Part shown: positions 45,307 to 52,630 of the stretch, piece by piece
How positions within the stretch are numbered: the stretch's first letter is position 1
Layout: every line of letters starts with the position of its first letter
Assembly: GCA_964623885.1 (NCBI GenBank)
Contig: CAZUVM010000024.1
Location: 3,407 to 67,406, forward strand
Direction of reading: 5' to 3'
Length of the DNA stretch: 64,000 nt
Source of the DNA: CAZUVM01 sp964623885
GTDB lineage: Bacteria > Verrucomicrobiota > Verrucomicrobiia > Limisphaerales > UBA8199
Notes under the pieces: generated by a model
What the model was told of the DNA's origin: nothing
Database searches by the model: none
Seen by the model: only the letters and a program-made list of their open reading frames with translations
Program-made: the position numbers and the translations under genes

Positions 45307-45939
45307 ATGACCAGCATTCTCATGGCCGACGATCACGAGCTGGTTCGCCGCGGATTGCGTCAACTCCTAGCCGAGGCTTTTCCGGAGCTGGATATCGGCG
45401 AAGCCACCGATGCGCGCCAGGCATTGGATGCCGTCCGGAAACGTTCCTGGGACATTGTGCTACTGGACATCAACATGCCCGGCCGCAGCGGCATCGAAGT
45501 TTTGCAGGAACTGAAGCAAGTTCAGCCCCGGCTGCCGGTGGTTATGTTAACCGCTTTTCCGGAGAAGGATTATGCGGTCCGCGCTTTCAAGCTGGGGGCT
45601 TCCGGTTACGTCTCCAAACAAAGCGCCTCCGGCGAATTGATCAGCGCCATTCGCAAAGCCCTCGCGGGCGGACGCTATATCACTCCGGTCCTGGCCGAAG
45701 CGCTGGCGGCAACTGTCGCCGGCGAGTCCCCCGCTGTGCCGCACGAAGCCCTTTCCAATCGCGAGTTGCAGGTGCTGCGCCAAGTCGCTCTCGGCAAACC
45801 ATTGAAAGAAATTGCCGCGGAACTCGCGCTCAGCGAGAAAACCATCGGCACCTATCGCATGCGAATCTCACGCAAGTTAGGCCTCGGCACCAATGTTGAA
45901 ATCGCCCGCTACGCCCTGCAACATAAGTTGGTGGACTGA
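45307..45939 (+). CDS. NarL/FixJ-family response regulator
   Basis: A 210-residue regulator: REC domain (1-120) with acidic pair in MADDHE, phosphoacceptor D54 in VLLDINMPGRSG, T in VMLTAFP and K in GYVSKQ; LuxR-type HTH (about 145-207) with LSNRELQVLRQVALGKPLKEIAAEL and SEKTIGTYRMRISRKL. Partner of the kinase 13 bases upstream. Targets are unknown; the adjacent SYLF gene is a candidate by position only. Confidence 0.95.
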   Translation: MTSILMADDHELVRRGLRQLLAEAFPELDIGEATDARQALDAVRKRSWDIVLLDINMPGRSGIEVLQELKQVQPRLPVVMLTAFPEKDYAVRAFKLGASGYVSKQSASGELISAIRKALAGGRYITPVLAEALAATVAGESPAVPHEALSNRELQVLRQVALGKPLKEIAAELALSEKTIGTYRMRISRKLGLGTNVEIARYALQHKLVD

Positions 45940-45953
45940 TTTCCGGTCATGAC

Positions 45954-46066
45954 GCCGCGGTGGTGACGCCCTGGTAAGGACGCCGGATTGAATCCCGACG
46001 GTCGGGGCGGCGTCCCCAATCCGGAATCAGGCCTGGTAGGGACGCCGTCCTCGGTCCGTCCTCGGC
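45954..46066. repeat. Cluster of GGACGCCG/CGGCGTCC dispersed repeats
   Basis: Multiple partial palindromes of the GGGACGCCGTCC family: TAAGGACGCCGGATTG against GGCGTCCCCAATCCGG, then GGTAGGGACGCCGTCC. The same core recurs at 49754-49773, 50182-50202 and 56808-56853. Non-coding in all frames as far as I can see. Confidence 0.65.
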
Positions 46067-46152
46067 CATTATTTATGTTAAGCGACCTTGCTCTCGGAGC
46101 CACGGCGTGTTCTCCCTCTCCTTCTCGGGAGGAGAGGGTTAGGAGTCTTACT

Positions 46153-46776
46153 TCACGCTCCAGGGTAAAACGCCTCACTGAGCAGACAGTTCAAATCGTG
46201 AAAGGCCAAGGTCAGTTCGCCGTACCTCGCTGCCGTGTCCTGGGCGAGGTCCGCCGTCTCCATCGCCGTTCTCATGCGTTGAAAACGGAGGCTGAGCGCA
46301 AGGCTCTCCTCGTTATCTCCAAGCTCACGAAGAAGCCGACCGACCTTGTCCGCGCGGGCCCGTGCCTCACGGATGATTTTGCCGGCAGCCTCACGCTGCA
46401 CCCGGCCTGCTTTCACGTTTTGGAGCAGCAGACACTCGAACTGACGGCAATAGGTCGGTCGCTCCGCGTAGATCCGGCATGTACAACCGACCAACGCAGC
46501 GCATGGCTGCGGGAATTTCAAACCCTGTAGGGCACGACGTAAGGAGTGAATAGGCTGCTGTAGGGCACGACGTGAGGAGTGCTTAATCTGCCCTGAAATC
46601 GTCACCTTCGCCCTCTCCCGCGTGGCACTCAGCGGCAACCCCAATTCGCCCAACCGCGCAGCATCGTCGCTGGGCTGCAATTTTACATCCGCGAAGATCA
46701 CCCCGTTGCAGCACATGCCGCAAGACAGGCATAGCTGCTGGTCTATAGTCCCATCCGCTGGATTCGCAGTTCTCAA
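46153..46776 (-). CDS. YkgJ-like cysteine-cluster protein with repeat DNA in frame
   Basis: A 207-residue protein with a CxxCxxCC cluster (C16, C19, C22, C23) and a second Cys group (C92, C98, C100, C110, C115), as in the YkgJ family of putative Zn/Fe-chelating proteins. The function is unknown. Residues about 64-84, between the two Cys groups, are encoded by two direct copies of the end sequence of the palindromic repeat (46526-46586), giving the near-duplicate peptides SSRRALQ and SLRRALQ. The frame stays open through the insertion. Whether the protein still folds is uncertain. Confidence 0.7.
   Translation of the reverse strand: MRTANPADGTIDQQLCLSCGMCCNGVIFADVKLQPSDDAARLGELGLPLSATRERAKVTISGQIKHSSRRALQQPIHSLRRALQGLKFPQPCAALVGCTCRIYAERPTYCRQFECLLLQNVKAGRVQREAAGKIIREARARADKVGRLLRELGDNEESLALSLRFQRMRTAMETADLAQDTAARYGELTLAFHDLNCLLSEAFYPGA
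46526..46586. repeat. Two tandem end-copies of the palindromic repeat inside a gene
   Basis: TGTAGGGCACGACGTAAGG starts at 46526 and TGTAGGGCACGACGTGAGG at 46559, 33 bases apart and in the same orientation. They match the terminal part of the elements at 42833 and 63774. The period of 33 is a multiple of 3, which keeps the host reading frame. Confidence 0.8.
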
Positions 46777-46806
46777 TCAACGTCCAAACTAAGCTTTCGG
46801 TTAGTC

Positions 46807-47058
46807 GTGAGCAACAAACACCAGGCGGACGCGGTACAAGACGCGTTGACCTTGCACGGACATCTGGTTTCAGGTTTTAAGCGCAACAAGTTCCCGTACC
46901 AGCAAACCTTGACGCCAGCCCAGCAACAAACATTGCTTAATGAACTGCACGTTCTGTACACCGAAGACTTCCGATTCAAAGACCCGAAACTCTGGCCAGC
47001 AACACGAGATTGGCTGCGACGACATTTTTCTGGCGCTGGGCTCGAGTTTCCTGATTGA
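46807..47058 (+). CDS. Small hypothetical protein
   Basis: An 83-residue ORF with a GTG start, divergent from the cysteine-cluster gene. The C-terminal half (LYTEDFRFKDPKLWPATRDWLRRHFSGAGLEFPD, in parts) has the composition of a real helical protein. I recognise no family, and minus-strand frames overlap it, so it could be spurious or a remnant. Confidence 0.35.
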   Translation: MSNKHQADAVQDALTLHGHLVSGFKRNKFPYQQTLTPAQQQTLLNELHVLYTEDFRFKDPKLWPATRDWLRRHFSGAGLEFPD

Positions 47059-47074
47059 ATTTTGCCGAACGCGT

Positions 47075-47731
47075 ATGTTTCTAGAGTATTTCATTCGCGC
47101 CCGTGAATATCTGAGTCAGCAAGGTCTAAACCCTACTCTGGCGATGGGTGCGCCGGTTTCGGAAAGCGATTTGAATGCTTTGGATAACGAGATGGATTTT
47201 CCGATGCCCCGAGAACTGCGACAGTTCTACTTGCAGGTTGGAGATGGATTCGCGTTCCTCCCTGACGGTAGTGATTCCAAATTGGTCGGATGGGAGCACA
47301 CGCATTTGGCAGACCACAAGATTTGGAACAATGGTTTCAGCAGTGCGATCCAGGAAGTAGCTCAGAGGGAGATCAGCAATCCGACACCTCGCAGCAATTT
47401 GGAACTCTTGAATCAGGAAACGGTAAGGCGGAAGCGGTGGATGCCTTTCTACGGTTTTGTTGGTGGCGGAGACGTCCTCTGCCTCGATCTAGGCATGAAT
47501 CCGCCGGGTGTGCGGTTCCACAAAGCGCTTTTCTGGGTGGCTCTTGCCGACACATGGGATTTCCTCCTAGCTGCATCCTTCCCCGAATTCGTCGAATGCT
47601 GGAGTCGTTTTTCCTTCATATCACCCAACGGTGGTTGGACTTCTTATTGCCAAGAACGCTCAGGCAGATTTGATTGGTCGTCCGAACACTTTCCGCAGAT
47701 CGCGAAGGGGCGAAAAACCGGCCGGACTTGA
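47075..47731 (+). CDS. SMI1/KNR4-family protein
   Basis: A 218-residue protein with the SUKH/SMI1-KNR4 pattern: ESDLNALDNEMDFPMPRELRQFYLQVGDGF (in part), then MPFYGFVGGGDVLCLDLG and ADTWDFLLAASFPEFVECW. In bacteria this superfamily is rich in immunity proteins for secreted toxins, but single-domain members without a toxin are common. No toxin gene is next to it; it lies in a sparse accessory patch. The start at 47075 (MFLEYFIRAREYL) is chosen; the longer frame overlaps the small upstream ORF. Confidence 0.72.
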   Translation: MFLEYFIRAREYLSQQGLNPTLAMGAPVSESDLNALDNEMDFPMPRELRQFYLQVGDGFAFLPDGSDSKLVGWEHTHLADHKIWNNGFSSAIQEVAQREISNPTPRSNLELLNQETVRRKRWMPFYGFVGGGDVLCLDLGMNPPGVRFHKALFWVALADTWDFLLAASFPEFVECWSRFSFISPNGGWTSYCQERSGRFDWSSEHFPQIAKGRKTGRT

Positions 47732-48305
47732 CGCCTAGCGTGCCGTGCTATGGGGCAAGATGTCATGGTTTATGCAGAGTTGGGCGTTATCTGCGATCGC
47801 GGCAAGCCTGGGTATAAGACGTGCAGACGGACTCGATCCAGATCGGGGCTCTTGGCTACCAAGCTCACATCAGCCTATTTACGAATAACGCCGGGCCAAC
47901 TCAGCGCGCGTTCTCAAAGAAACTGACCTGTCGGAGCTTCGGCGGTCTGCGGTCTGCGTGTAAGCTGGGTTCTCAATTTGTTTGCTATAGGCTGGCCGTT
48001 CATATTCCATGGATGCTGGAGCAGATTCTCGGCGATCAGCGCTCTGAACTCGTCGGTCGCATGCGTCACGGACACCATCAGGGCAAGTTCCTGCGGATAT
48101 TTGGCGTTTGATCACCGGTCTCCTGGGCGTGTGAGTGGAGTATGTGGACGGGGTCGCCGACGTGGCATATCTTTTCACGACTACAGAACATTCTGGAACT
48201 TGGTTGACATAGCCAGCTTGGTTGATACTGTCACACGAAGAAAGGGAGGATTGGCCCCTTCACTGCAACGAGGGTCGCCGCGGTGGAGTGGCATGAGTAG
48301 TAATT
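47732..48305. other. Gene-poor stretch
   Basis: About 570 bases with only short open frames on both strands that overlap each other and resemble nothing I know. No repeat of the families seen elsewhere in the window, no tRNA-like fold and no clear promoter was found. It may be decayed coding DNA between the SMI1 gene and the HTH remnant. Confidence 0.5.
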
Positions 48306-48725
48306 ATGAAAAGAAGTCGGTTATGCGGTGTCACAGATTGGGCCCAGCGGGCTAAGGCTGCAAGTTACAAAGTGCATCGGCTCGCGAAGAACTGCCAAGT
48401 GTCGATCAGCCAGTTGCAGCGGTTCTTCATGGCTAAGACGGGAAAGACGCCTTATGAATGGATGCGGGACTTGAGGCAGATGCAGGCCTTGGAAGGGCTA
48501 TACCACACGACGAAGATGGTGAAGGAATTGGCCTACGAACTGGGTTTTAAGCGCCCCGGCAATTTTACGAAACAGGTTGCGCTAATGCAGGGAGCGCCCC
48601 GACCGCTTTGCGCGACGCTCACCAGAATTCGCGCGGCGCGTTCCGCATCACACGCTAGACTGCAAAAGGGTCCACGGGAGATTTTCAGGAATTTAGTTTG
48701 TCCACTACGGGTAGGGCTAGCGTGA
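48306..48725 (+). pseudogene. AraC-type HTH protein, probable remnant
   Basis: A 139-residue frame. Residues about 20-90 form an AraC double HTH: YKVHRLAKNCQVSISQLQRFF, then GKTPYEWMRDLRQMQA, then KMVKELAYELGFKRPGNFTKQV. No ligand-binding domain precedes it, and after the second HTH the sequence (MQGAPRPLCATLTRIRAARSA) loses the family pattern, which normally ends with a GxxPSxF motif. This suggests a frameshift or truncated copy; short stand-alone AraC-like HTH proteins do exist, so it may still work. Confidence 0.5.
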
Positions 48726-48837
48726 TTTCGGCGTCAGAGCAGATCTGACCTCGAATACTTCTGATCACGGCCTTCGGCTCGGCTCCTCGCACAAGGTTGC
48801 TTCTGCCCCGTGGTTTAGCCACAATCCCCTGTTGAAT

Positions 48838-49644
48838 ATGTCGACGGCTGTTTACGCTACCCTGACCGAGCACGCGAGCGGGCCCGCGCGTGCCAATGTG
48901 CTGGGAGTCGGGATCAGCGCGTTGAATCTTGATTCCGCGGTTACCGTGGTGGTGAAGGCTCTTGAGCAAAAGCGAAAAGGCTACGTTTGCGTTAGCGGTG
49001 TGCATGGGGTCAGTGAGGCGCAGTCCGACAGCGCGTTTCGCGCGATTCTCAACGAAGCATTCCTCAACACGCCGGACGGCATGCCGATGGTTTGGGCCGG
49101 ACGACTCCAGGGGTTCCGGGATATGGGCAGGGTTTATGGTCCCGACTTGATGCTGCGGCTGTGCGAGATTTCGCCGGCGCGCGGGTTCAGCCATTTCTTT
49201 TATGGCGGCGCGCCCGGCGTGGCGGAAGAGCTGGCGAACCGGCTGACCCAACGCTTTCCCGGACTGAAGATCGCCGGCACGTACACGCCGCCGTTCCGTC
49301 CGCTCACCGAGGCCGAGGAAGCCGAGCTGGAGCAACTCGTGGCAAGGGCCAGGCCGGACATGTTCTGGGTAGGCTTGAGCACGCCCAAACAGGAGCGGTT
49401 CATGGCCGCGCATTGGCAGAAGCTGGAGGCCACGCTGTTCTTCGGTGTCGGTGCGGCCTTTGATTTTCATGCCGGCCGCGTGCGCCAGGCCCCGCGCTGG
49501 ATGCAGCGCAGCGGGTTGGAATGGCTGTTCCGGCTGGCGTGCGAACCGCGCCGATTGTGGAAACGTTACCTGCGCAATAACCCGCTGTTCATTTGCCGTT
49601 CCCTGGCCCAGGCCACGGGCTTAAGGAAGTATTCGTTGGAGTAA
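48838..49644 (+). CDS. WecG/TagA/CpsF-family glycosyltransferase
   Basis: A 268-residue cytoplasmic or membrane-associated GT26 enzyme that adds an N-acetylmannosamine(uronate)-type sugar to a lipid carrier in polysaccharide synthesis. Motifs: NVLGVGISALNLDSAV, TPDGMPMVWAGRLQG with RVYGPDLM, FFYGGAPGVAEELA, PDMFWVGLSTPKQERFMA, and GVGAAFDFHAGRVRQAPRWMQRSGLEWLFRLACEPRRL (in parts). Full length. A TTG two codons upstream is an alternative start. No other polysaccharide genes are adjacent, so its pathway is not apparent. Confidence 0.92.
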   Translation: MSTAVYATLTEHASGPARANVLGVGISALNLDSAVTVVVKALEQKRKGYVCVSGVHGVSEAQSDSAFRAILNEAFLNTPDGMPMVWAGRLQGFRDMGRVYGPDLMLRLCEISPARGFSHFFYGGAPGVAEELANRLTQRFPGLKIAGTYTPPFRPLTEAEEAELEQLVARARPDMFWVGLSTPKQERFMAAHWQKLEATLFFGVGAAFDFHAGRVRQAPRWMQRSGLEWLFRLACEPRRLWKRYLRNNPLFICRSLAQATGLRKYSLE

Positions 49645-49753
49645 AAGGAGATCTCGGACGCCGAGGACCGGCCTTCGCCCGAAACAGGCTACGGCCCAGC
49701 AATGCGGCGTCCTTGCGAGGCAATATCGCCGACATCGTTGTTGATGAAGTTGC

Positions 49754-49773
49754 GGACGCCGAGGACGGCGTCC
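49754..49773. repeat. GGACGCCG hairpin repeat
   Basis: GGACGCCG, loop AGGA, CGGCGTCC, followed by TTACCAA as in the other family members. It lies in the 187-base gap between the WecG-type gene and the HIT gene, which holds further partial copies (around 49650 and 49710) and no gene. Confidence 0.7.
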
Positions 49774-49831
49774 TTACCAATTTGGCAGTTTGGGTTGACG
49801 CTTGGGAACGTCTGGCGCAGGTTTCGAGCCC

Positions 49832-50176
49832 ATGAGCAAGACCCTTTTCGAGAAAATCATCGATCGCGAAATACCGGCTACGATTGTTTATGAGGACGAC
49901 CGCGTGCTGGCTTTTCGCGACATCAAGCCCGCCGGCCCGACTCACGTTTTAATCATTCCCAAAAAGTCGATCCCGCGCATCGCCGAAGCGAAGCCGGAAG
50001 ATGAGCCGCTCATCGGTTATCTCATGCTTAAGGCGGCTGAAGTCGCCCGGCAGCTCGGTCTGGCGCAATCCGGCTTTCGCCTGGTGTTCAATAATGGACC
50101 TGACGCCGGTGAGGCGGTACCGCATCTCCATTGTCACATTATTGGCGGTCGGCAGCTCGGTTGGCCTCCGGGCTGA
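49832..50176 (+). CDS. HIT-family nucleotide hydrolase (HinT-like)
   Basis: A 114-residue protein: SKTLFEKIIDREIPATIVYEDDRVLAFRDIKP opens as in HinT, and the histidine triad is HLHCHIIGG near the C-terminus. Predicted purine nucleoside phosphoramidate hydrolase, cytoplasmic. The inner ATG is chosen because it gives the standard N-terminus. Directly downstream is a strong repeat hairpin that may also end transcription. Confidence 0.92.
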   Translation: MSKTLFEKIIDREIPATIVYEDDRVLAFRDIKPAGPTHVLIIPKKSIPRIAEAKPEDEPLIGYLMLKAAEVARQLGLAQSGFRLVFNNGPDAGEAVPHLHCHIIGGRQLGWPPG

Positions 50177-50181
50177 GATTT

Positions 50182-50202
50182 GGGACGCCGGGACGGCGTC
50201 CC
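50182..50202. repeat. GGGACGCCG hairpin repeat after the HIT gene
   Basis: GGGACGCCG, loop GGA, CGGCGTCCC, then CTACCA. The 9-base-pair stem starts 6 bases after the HIT stop codon, so it may serve as a 3' end structure as well as being a copy of the dispersed family. Confidence 0.72.
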
Positions 50203-50349
50203 TACCATTTGCGTCCCTGCCATTTACAGCCGTTTGCAGCTTTACAGGGCACTTTTGGCATTGGCATCAGCCCCGGAGCATGATACATACAACCTCCGCT
50301 TCAAATGGGAGCGGAACGCACCGGCAACCAAACAAACGGATTTTTTGTT

Positions 50350-50505
50350 ATGTCACAGCATCGCAGCTTGCGCGCCGCCGCAACACTTGGCGGAAAACGG
50401 AATGTGCTCAAACGATTTGAGCGGATCGAGCTTTTGAAGAAGCGAGGCCAATACAAGGACGGGGATCGCATCACCGGTCTGCGCAAAACCAAGGGCGAAG
50501 CCTAG
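50350..50505 (+). CDS. Verrucomicrobia/Chlamydia-type small basic protein
   Basis: A 51-residue, Lys/Arg-rich protein: SQHRSLRAAATLGGKRNVLK, then RFERIELLKKRG, ending GLRKTKGEA. It matches the small basic protein family that I recall as restricted to Verrucomicrobia, Chlamydiae and relatives (TIGR04137-like), thought to be ribosome- or RNA-associated. It is the best single lineage marker in the window. The inner ATG gives the family N-terminus MSQH; 15 upstream codons are not expected to be translated. Confidence 0.82.
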   Translation: MSQHRSLRAAATLGGKRNVLKRFERIELLKKRGQYKDGDRITGLRKTKGEA

Positions 50506-50594
50506 CCCGCCGACTCTCACGGGGCGACACAGGGTCGCGACGGGTTTCTTTTTTCGGATGCGCAAGCCTTGCGGCTGCGTGGCATCCCCTACCA

Positions 50595-50629
50595 ACCTTC
50601 CATTCTTCACTCCAGTCCCCACATTCCGC
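50595..50629 (+). repeat. Weak heptad array before rluB (5 units)
   Basis: Five 7-base units: ACCTTCC, ATTCTTC, ACTCCAG, TCCCCAC, ATTCCGC, then ACTGTT and the ATG. They are a rotation of the GGACTTC-type unit seen before atpG and atpC and are again directly upstream of a start codon without a Shine-Dalgarno. Confidence 0.5.
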
Positions 50630-50635
50630 ACTGTT

Positions 50636-51346
50636 ATGGTGCGCCTGCAAAAATACCTGGCTGAAGCCGGCGTGGCGTCGCGACGGGCCAGTGAGGCCCT
50701 GATCACCGCCGGCCGGGTGGCGGTCAATGGCGAAGTCCGCTCAGAACTGGGAACCAAGGTTGACCCGGGACACGATCACGTGACCGTGGACGGCCAACCC
50801 GTGCGGGCTAAACGCAAGCTTTACCTGGCATTGAACAAGCCGCGCGGTCTGGTGTGTTCGCGCAAGGATGAGCTGGGCCGGCCGACCATTTACGAATTGT
50901 TACCCAATGAATGGAGCCACCTGCACTCGGTCGGGCGTCTCGATTTTAACAGTGAAGGCTTGCTTTTTCTCACCAATGACGGTGAATTCAGCTTGCGCTT
51001 GACGCACCCGCGCTTCGGTGTGCGCAAAAAATACCTCGCTACCGTGGAGGGTCCCGTCGAAGACGCCATGTTGCGCCTGTTCACCCGCGGCATTTCGTAC
51101 GAGGGCGAGCGGTTTAAGGCCGAGAAAGCGCGCCTGGTATCGGGCGGGGGCGCCCAAAGTGTGGTGGAATTGGAACTGGCTGAAGGCAAGTACCGCGAAG
51201 TGCGGCGGCTGTTCGAATCGCAGGCGCGCACGGTCAAACGACTGCAACGAATTCAAATTGGAAAAATCAAACTCGGCGAGTTGAAGCCCGGCAAATGGCG
51301 AGCGTTGACAGAAGCCGAGATAAAATCTCTACTGTCGAAGTTATGA
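50636..51346 (+). CDS. rluB: RluB/RsuA-family rRNA pseudouridine synthase
   Basis: A 236-residue enzyme with an N-terminal S4 RNA-binding domain (VRLQKYLAEAGVASRRASEALITAGRVAVNG, in part) and a synthase domain with catalytic Asp in HSVGRLDFNSEGLLFLTNDG, LALNKPRG and KYREVRRLFESQARTVKRLQRIQIG. This fits modification of 23S (RluB) or 16S (RsuA) rRNA; the S4 form and length favour RluB/E-like. The ATG at 50636 follows a heptad array. Its stop overlaps the start of the next gene by 4 bases. Confidence 0.9.
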   Translation: MVRLQKYLAEAGVASRRASEALITAGRVAVNGEVRSELGTKVDPGHDHVTVDGQPVRAKRKLYLALNKPRGLVCSRKDELGRPTIYELLPNEWSHLHSVGRLDFNSEGLLFLTNDGEFSLRLTHPRFGVRKKYLATVEGPVEDAMLRLFTRGISYEGERFKAEKARLVSGGGAQSVVELELAEGKYREVRRLFESQARTVKRLQRIQIGKIKLGELKPGKWRALTEAEIKSLLSKL

Positions 51347-52473
51347 AAAAGAACTGTTGGTCACTTTTCGGGATGCTGGTTGCCACGAGCGTGATGGCGC
51401 AAACAGCCACCAACCCGCCCGCGGCACCCGCCATTGAAACGCCCGCCCCGGCGGCCATGGCAACGAATACTTCGCCCGCCACGACCAACGCGCCGACGCA
51501 TAAGAAAAAAGCCGCGCCCAAAAAGAAGCCACAGCCGAAACCCGCTGCCGCCGAGGAACTGCGGACCGTGCCGCTCGTGTCCGGTCCCGCAACCGTTGTG
51601 GCCAACCACGTGAACGTGCGCGCGCAGGGCAAACTTAAAAGCGAAGTTATCGGCCGGCTCAACAAGGGCGACCAGGTGACCGTGGCCGAAGAAGTGGTGC
51701 ATAACAATTCCGGCGCCAATGAACCGTCGGCTTGGGCCAAGATTCTATTGCCAACCAACACTCATGCCTATGTCAGCACTTCTTTTATCGATCCGAGCAA
51801 TCAAACCGTCAGGCCCAAACGCCTGAATGTGCGCAGCGGTCCGGGTGAGAATTACACCATCCTCGTACGGCTTGATCATGGCGCCCCGGTTAAGCCAATC
51901 GGCACCAAAGGAGATTGGACCGAGATCGAAGCGCCTACCAATGCTTTCGCCTTTGTTGCTTCTCAATACCTGAAACAGGAAGCGCCTGGCACGACTCCAA
52001 CTCCGGCGCCAACGGAACCGACGCCGACTCCGACCACGGTCGCCGCGGCTCCCACGATTGCACCTGCCCCGACGGAAACGCCTACTCCGGCTCCAACCAC
52101 AACTACACCGCCAACGGAAACACCCGCCGTGACAAACGCGGCGACCGAGATCCCATCGGTGACGAATGCCACGGCCGAAACAACTGAGCCGCCGACGCCT
52201 GCTACGGAAGAGCCGCCGCCCAAGCGCATCGTCCAACGTGAAGGCATGGTCCGCGCCACGTTCAGCATCCAGGCGCCCACAAAATTCCAGCTTTATAGCC
52301 CGGATAACGGCCGGACCATCGATTACCTATACACCAGTTCGCCCAACCTGGACCTGCGCCGTTACAAAGGTCTTCGAATCGTCGTCACGGGCGAGGAAGC
52401 GCTGGAAGAGCGTTGGGGCAACGTTCCGGTAATCACCATTCAGAAGATCCAGGTGATGGACGAGTCGCCGTAG
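51343..52473 (+). CDS. Exported protein with two SH3b domains
   Basis: A 376-residue protein with signal peptide (NCWSLFGMLVATSVMAQ), an Ala/Pro/Thr linker, two bacterial SH3 domains (about 80-145 with NHVNVRAQGKLKSEVIGRLNKGD; 150-210 with RLNVRSGPGENYTILVRLDHG), a long Thr/Pro linker (about 215-300), and a C-terminal 70-residue domain (VRATFSIQAPTKFQLYSPDNG to VITIQKIQVMDESP). SH3b domains bind cell-wall peptides; a peptidoglycan-associated role is likely. Its ATG overlaps the stop of rluB. Confidence 0.85.
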   Translation: MKKNCWSLFGMLVATSVMAQTATNPPAAPAIETPAPAAMATNTSPATTNAPTHKKKAAPKKKPQPKPAAAEELRTVPLVSGPATVVANHVNVRAQGKLKSEVIGRLNKGDQVTVAEEVVHNNSGANEPSAWAKILLPTNTHAYVSTSFIDPSNQTVRPKRLNVRSGPGENYTILVRLDHGAPVKPIGTKGDWTEIEAPTNAFAFVASQYLKQEAPGTTPTPAPTEPTPTPTTVAAAPTIAPAPTETPTPAPTTTTPPTETPAVTNAATEIPSVTNATAETTEPPTPATEEPPPKRIVQREGMVRATFSIQAPTKFQLYSPDNGRTIDYLYTSSPNLDLRRYKGLRIVVTGEEALEERWGNVPVITIQKIQVMDESP

Positions 52474-52507
52474 GCCTGGTTGACTCACAACGCCTGGTTG
52501 CTGCGTT

Positions 52508-52550
52508 CGCAGGCTTGGAAGCCTGCGATACAGCAGGCTCGGAGGCCTGC
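52508..52550. repeat. GCAGGC/GCCTGC dispersed hairpins
   Basis: Two adjacent hairpins: CGCAGGCTT-GG-AAGCCTGCG (52508-52527) and GCAGGC-TCGGAG-GCCTGC (52533-52550), separated by ATACA; a CTACAGC follows. Sequence differs from the GGACGCCG family, so this is a separate repeat family between the SH3 gene and folD. They could also work as 3' end structures. Confidence 0.7.
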
Positions 52551-52596
52551 GCTACAGCGATAGTTCAGAGGTGTGAAACACTGCCGCAATGTGCGG

Positions 52597-52624
52597 TTGC
52601 ACCTTTGCTAAAGCTATATATACA
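52597..52624 (+). promoter_or_regulatory. Candidate sigma-70 promoter of folD, possibly leaderless
   Basis: TTGCAC (52597-52602) and TATACA (52619-52624) are 16 bases apart. The folD ATG begins 6 bases after the -10 box, so transcription would start at or very near the ATG and give a leaderless mRNA. No Shine-Dalgarno fits this start. Confidence 0.45.
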
Positions 52625-52630
52625 GCGGAA

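Noticed and set aside
47821..48178. Two overlapping open frames, one on each strand, of about 96-99 residues
   Set aside because: Opposite strands overlap each other, low protein-like character, no start signals; treated as non-coding.
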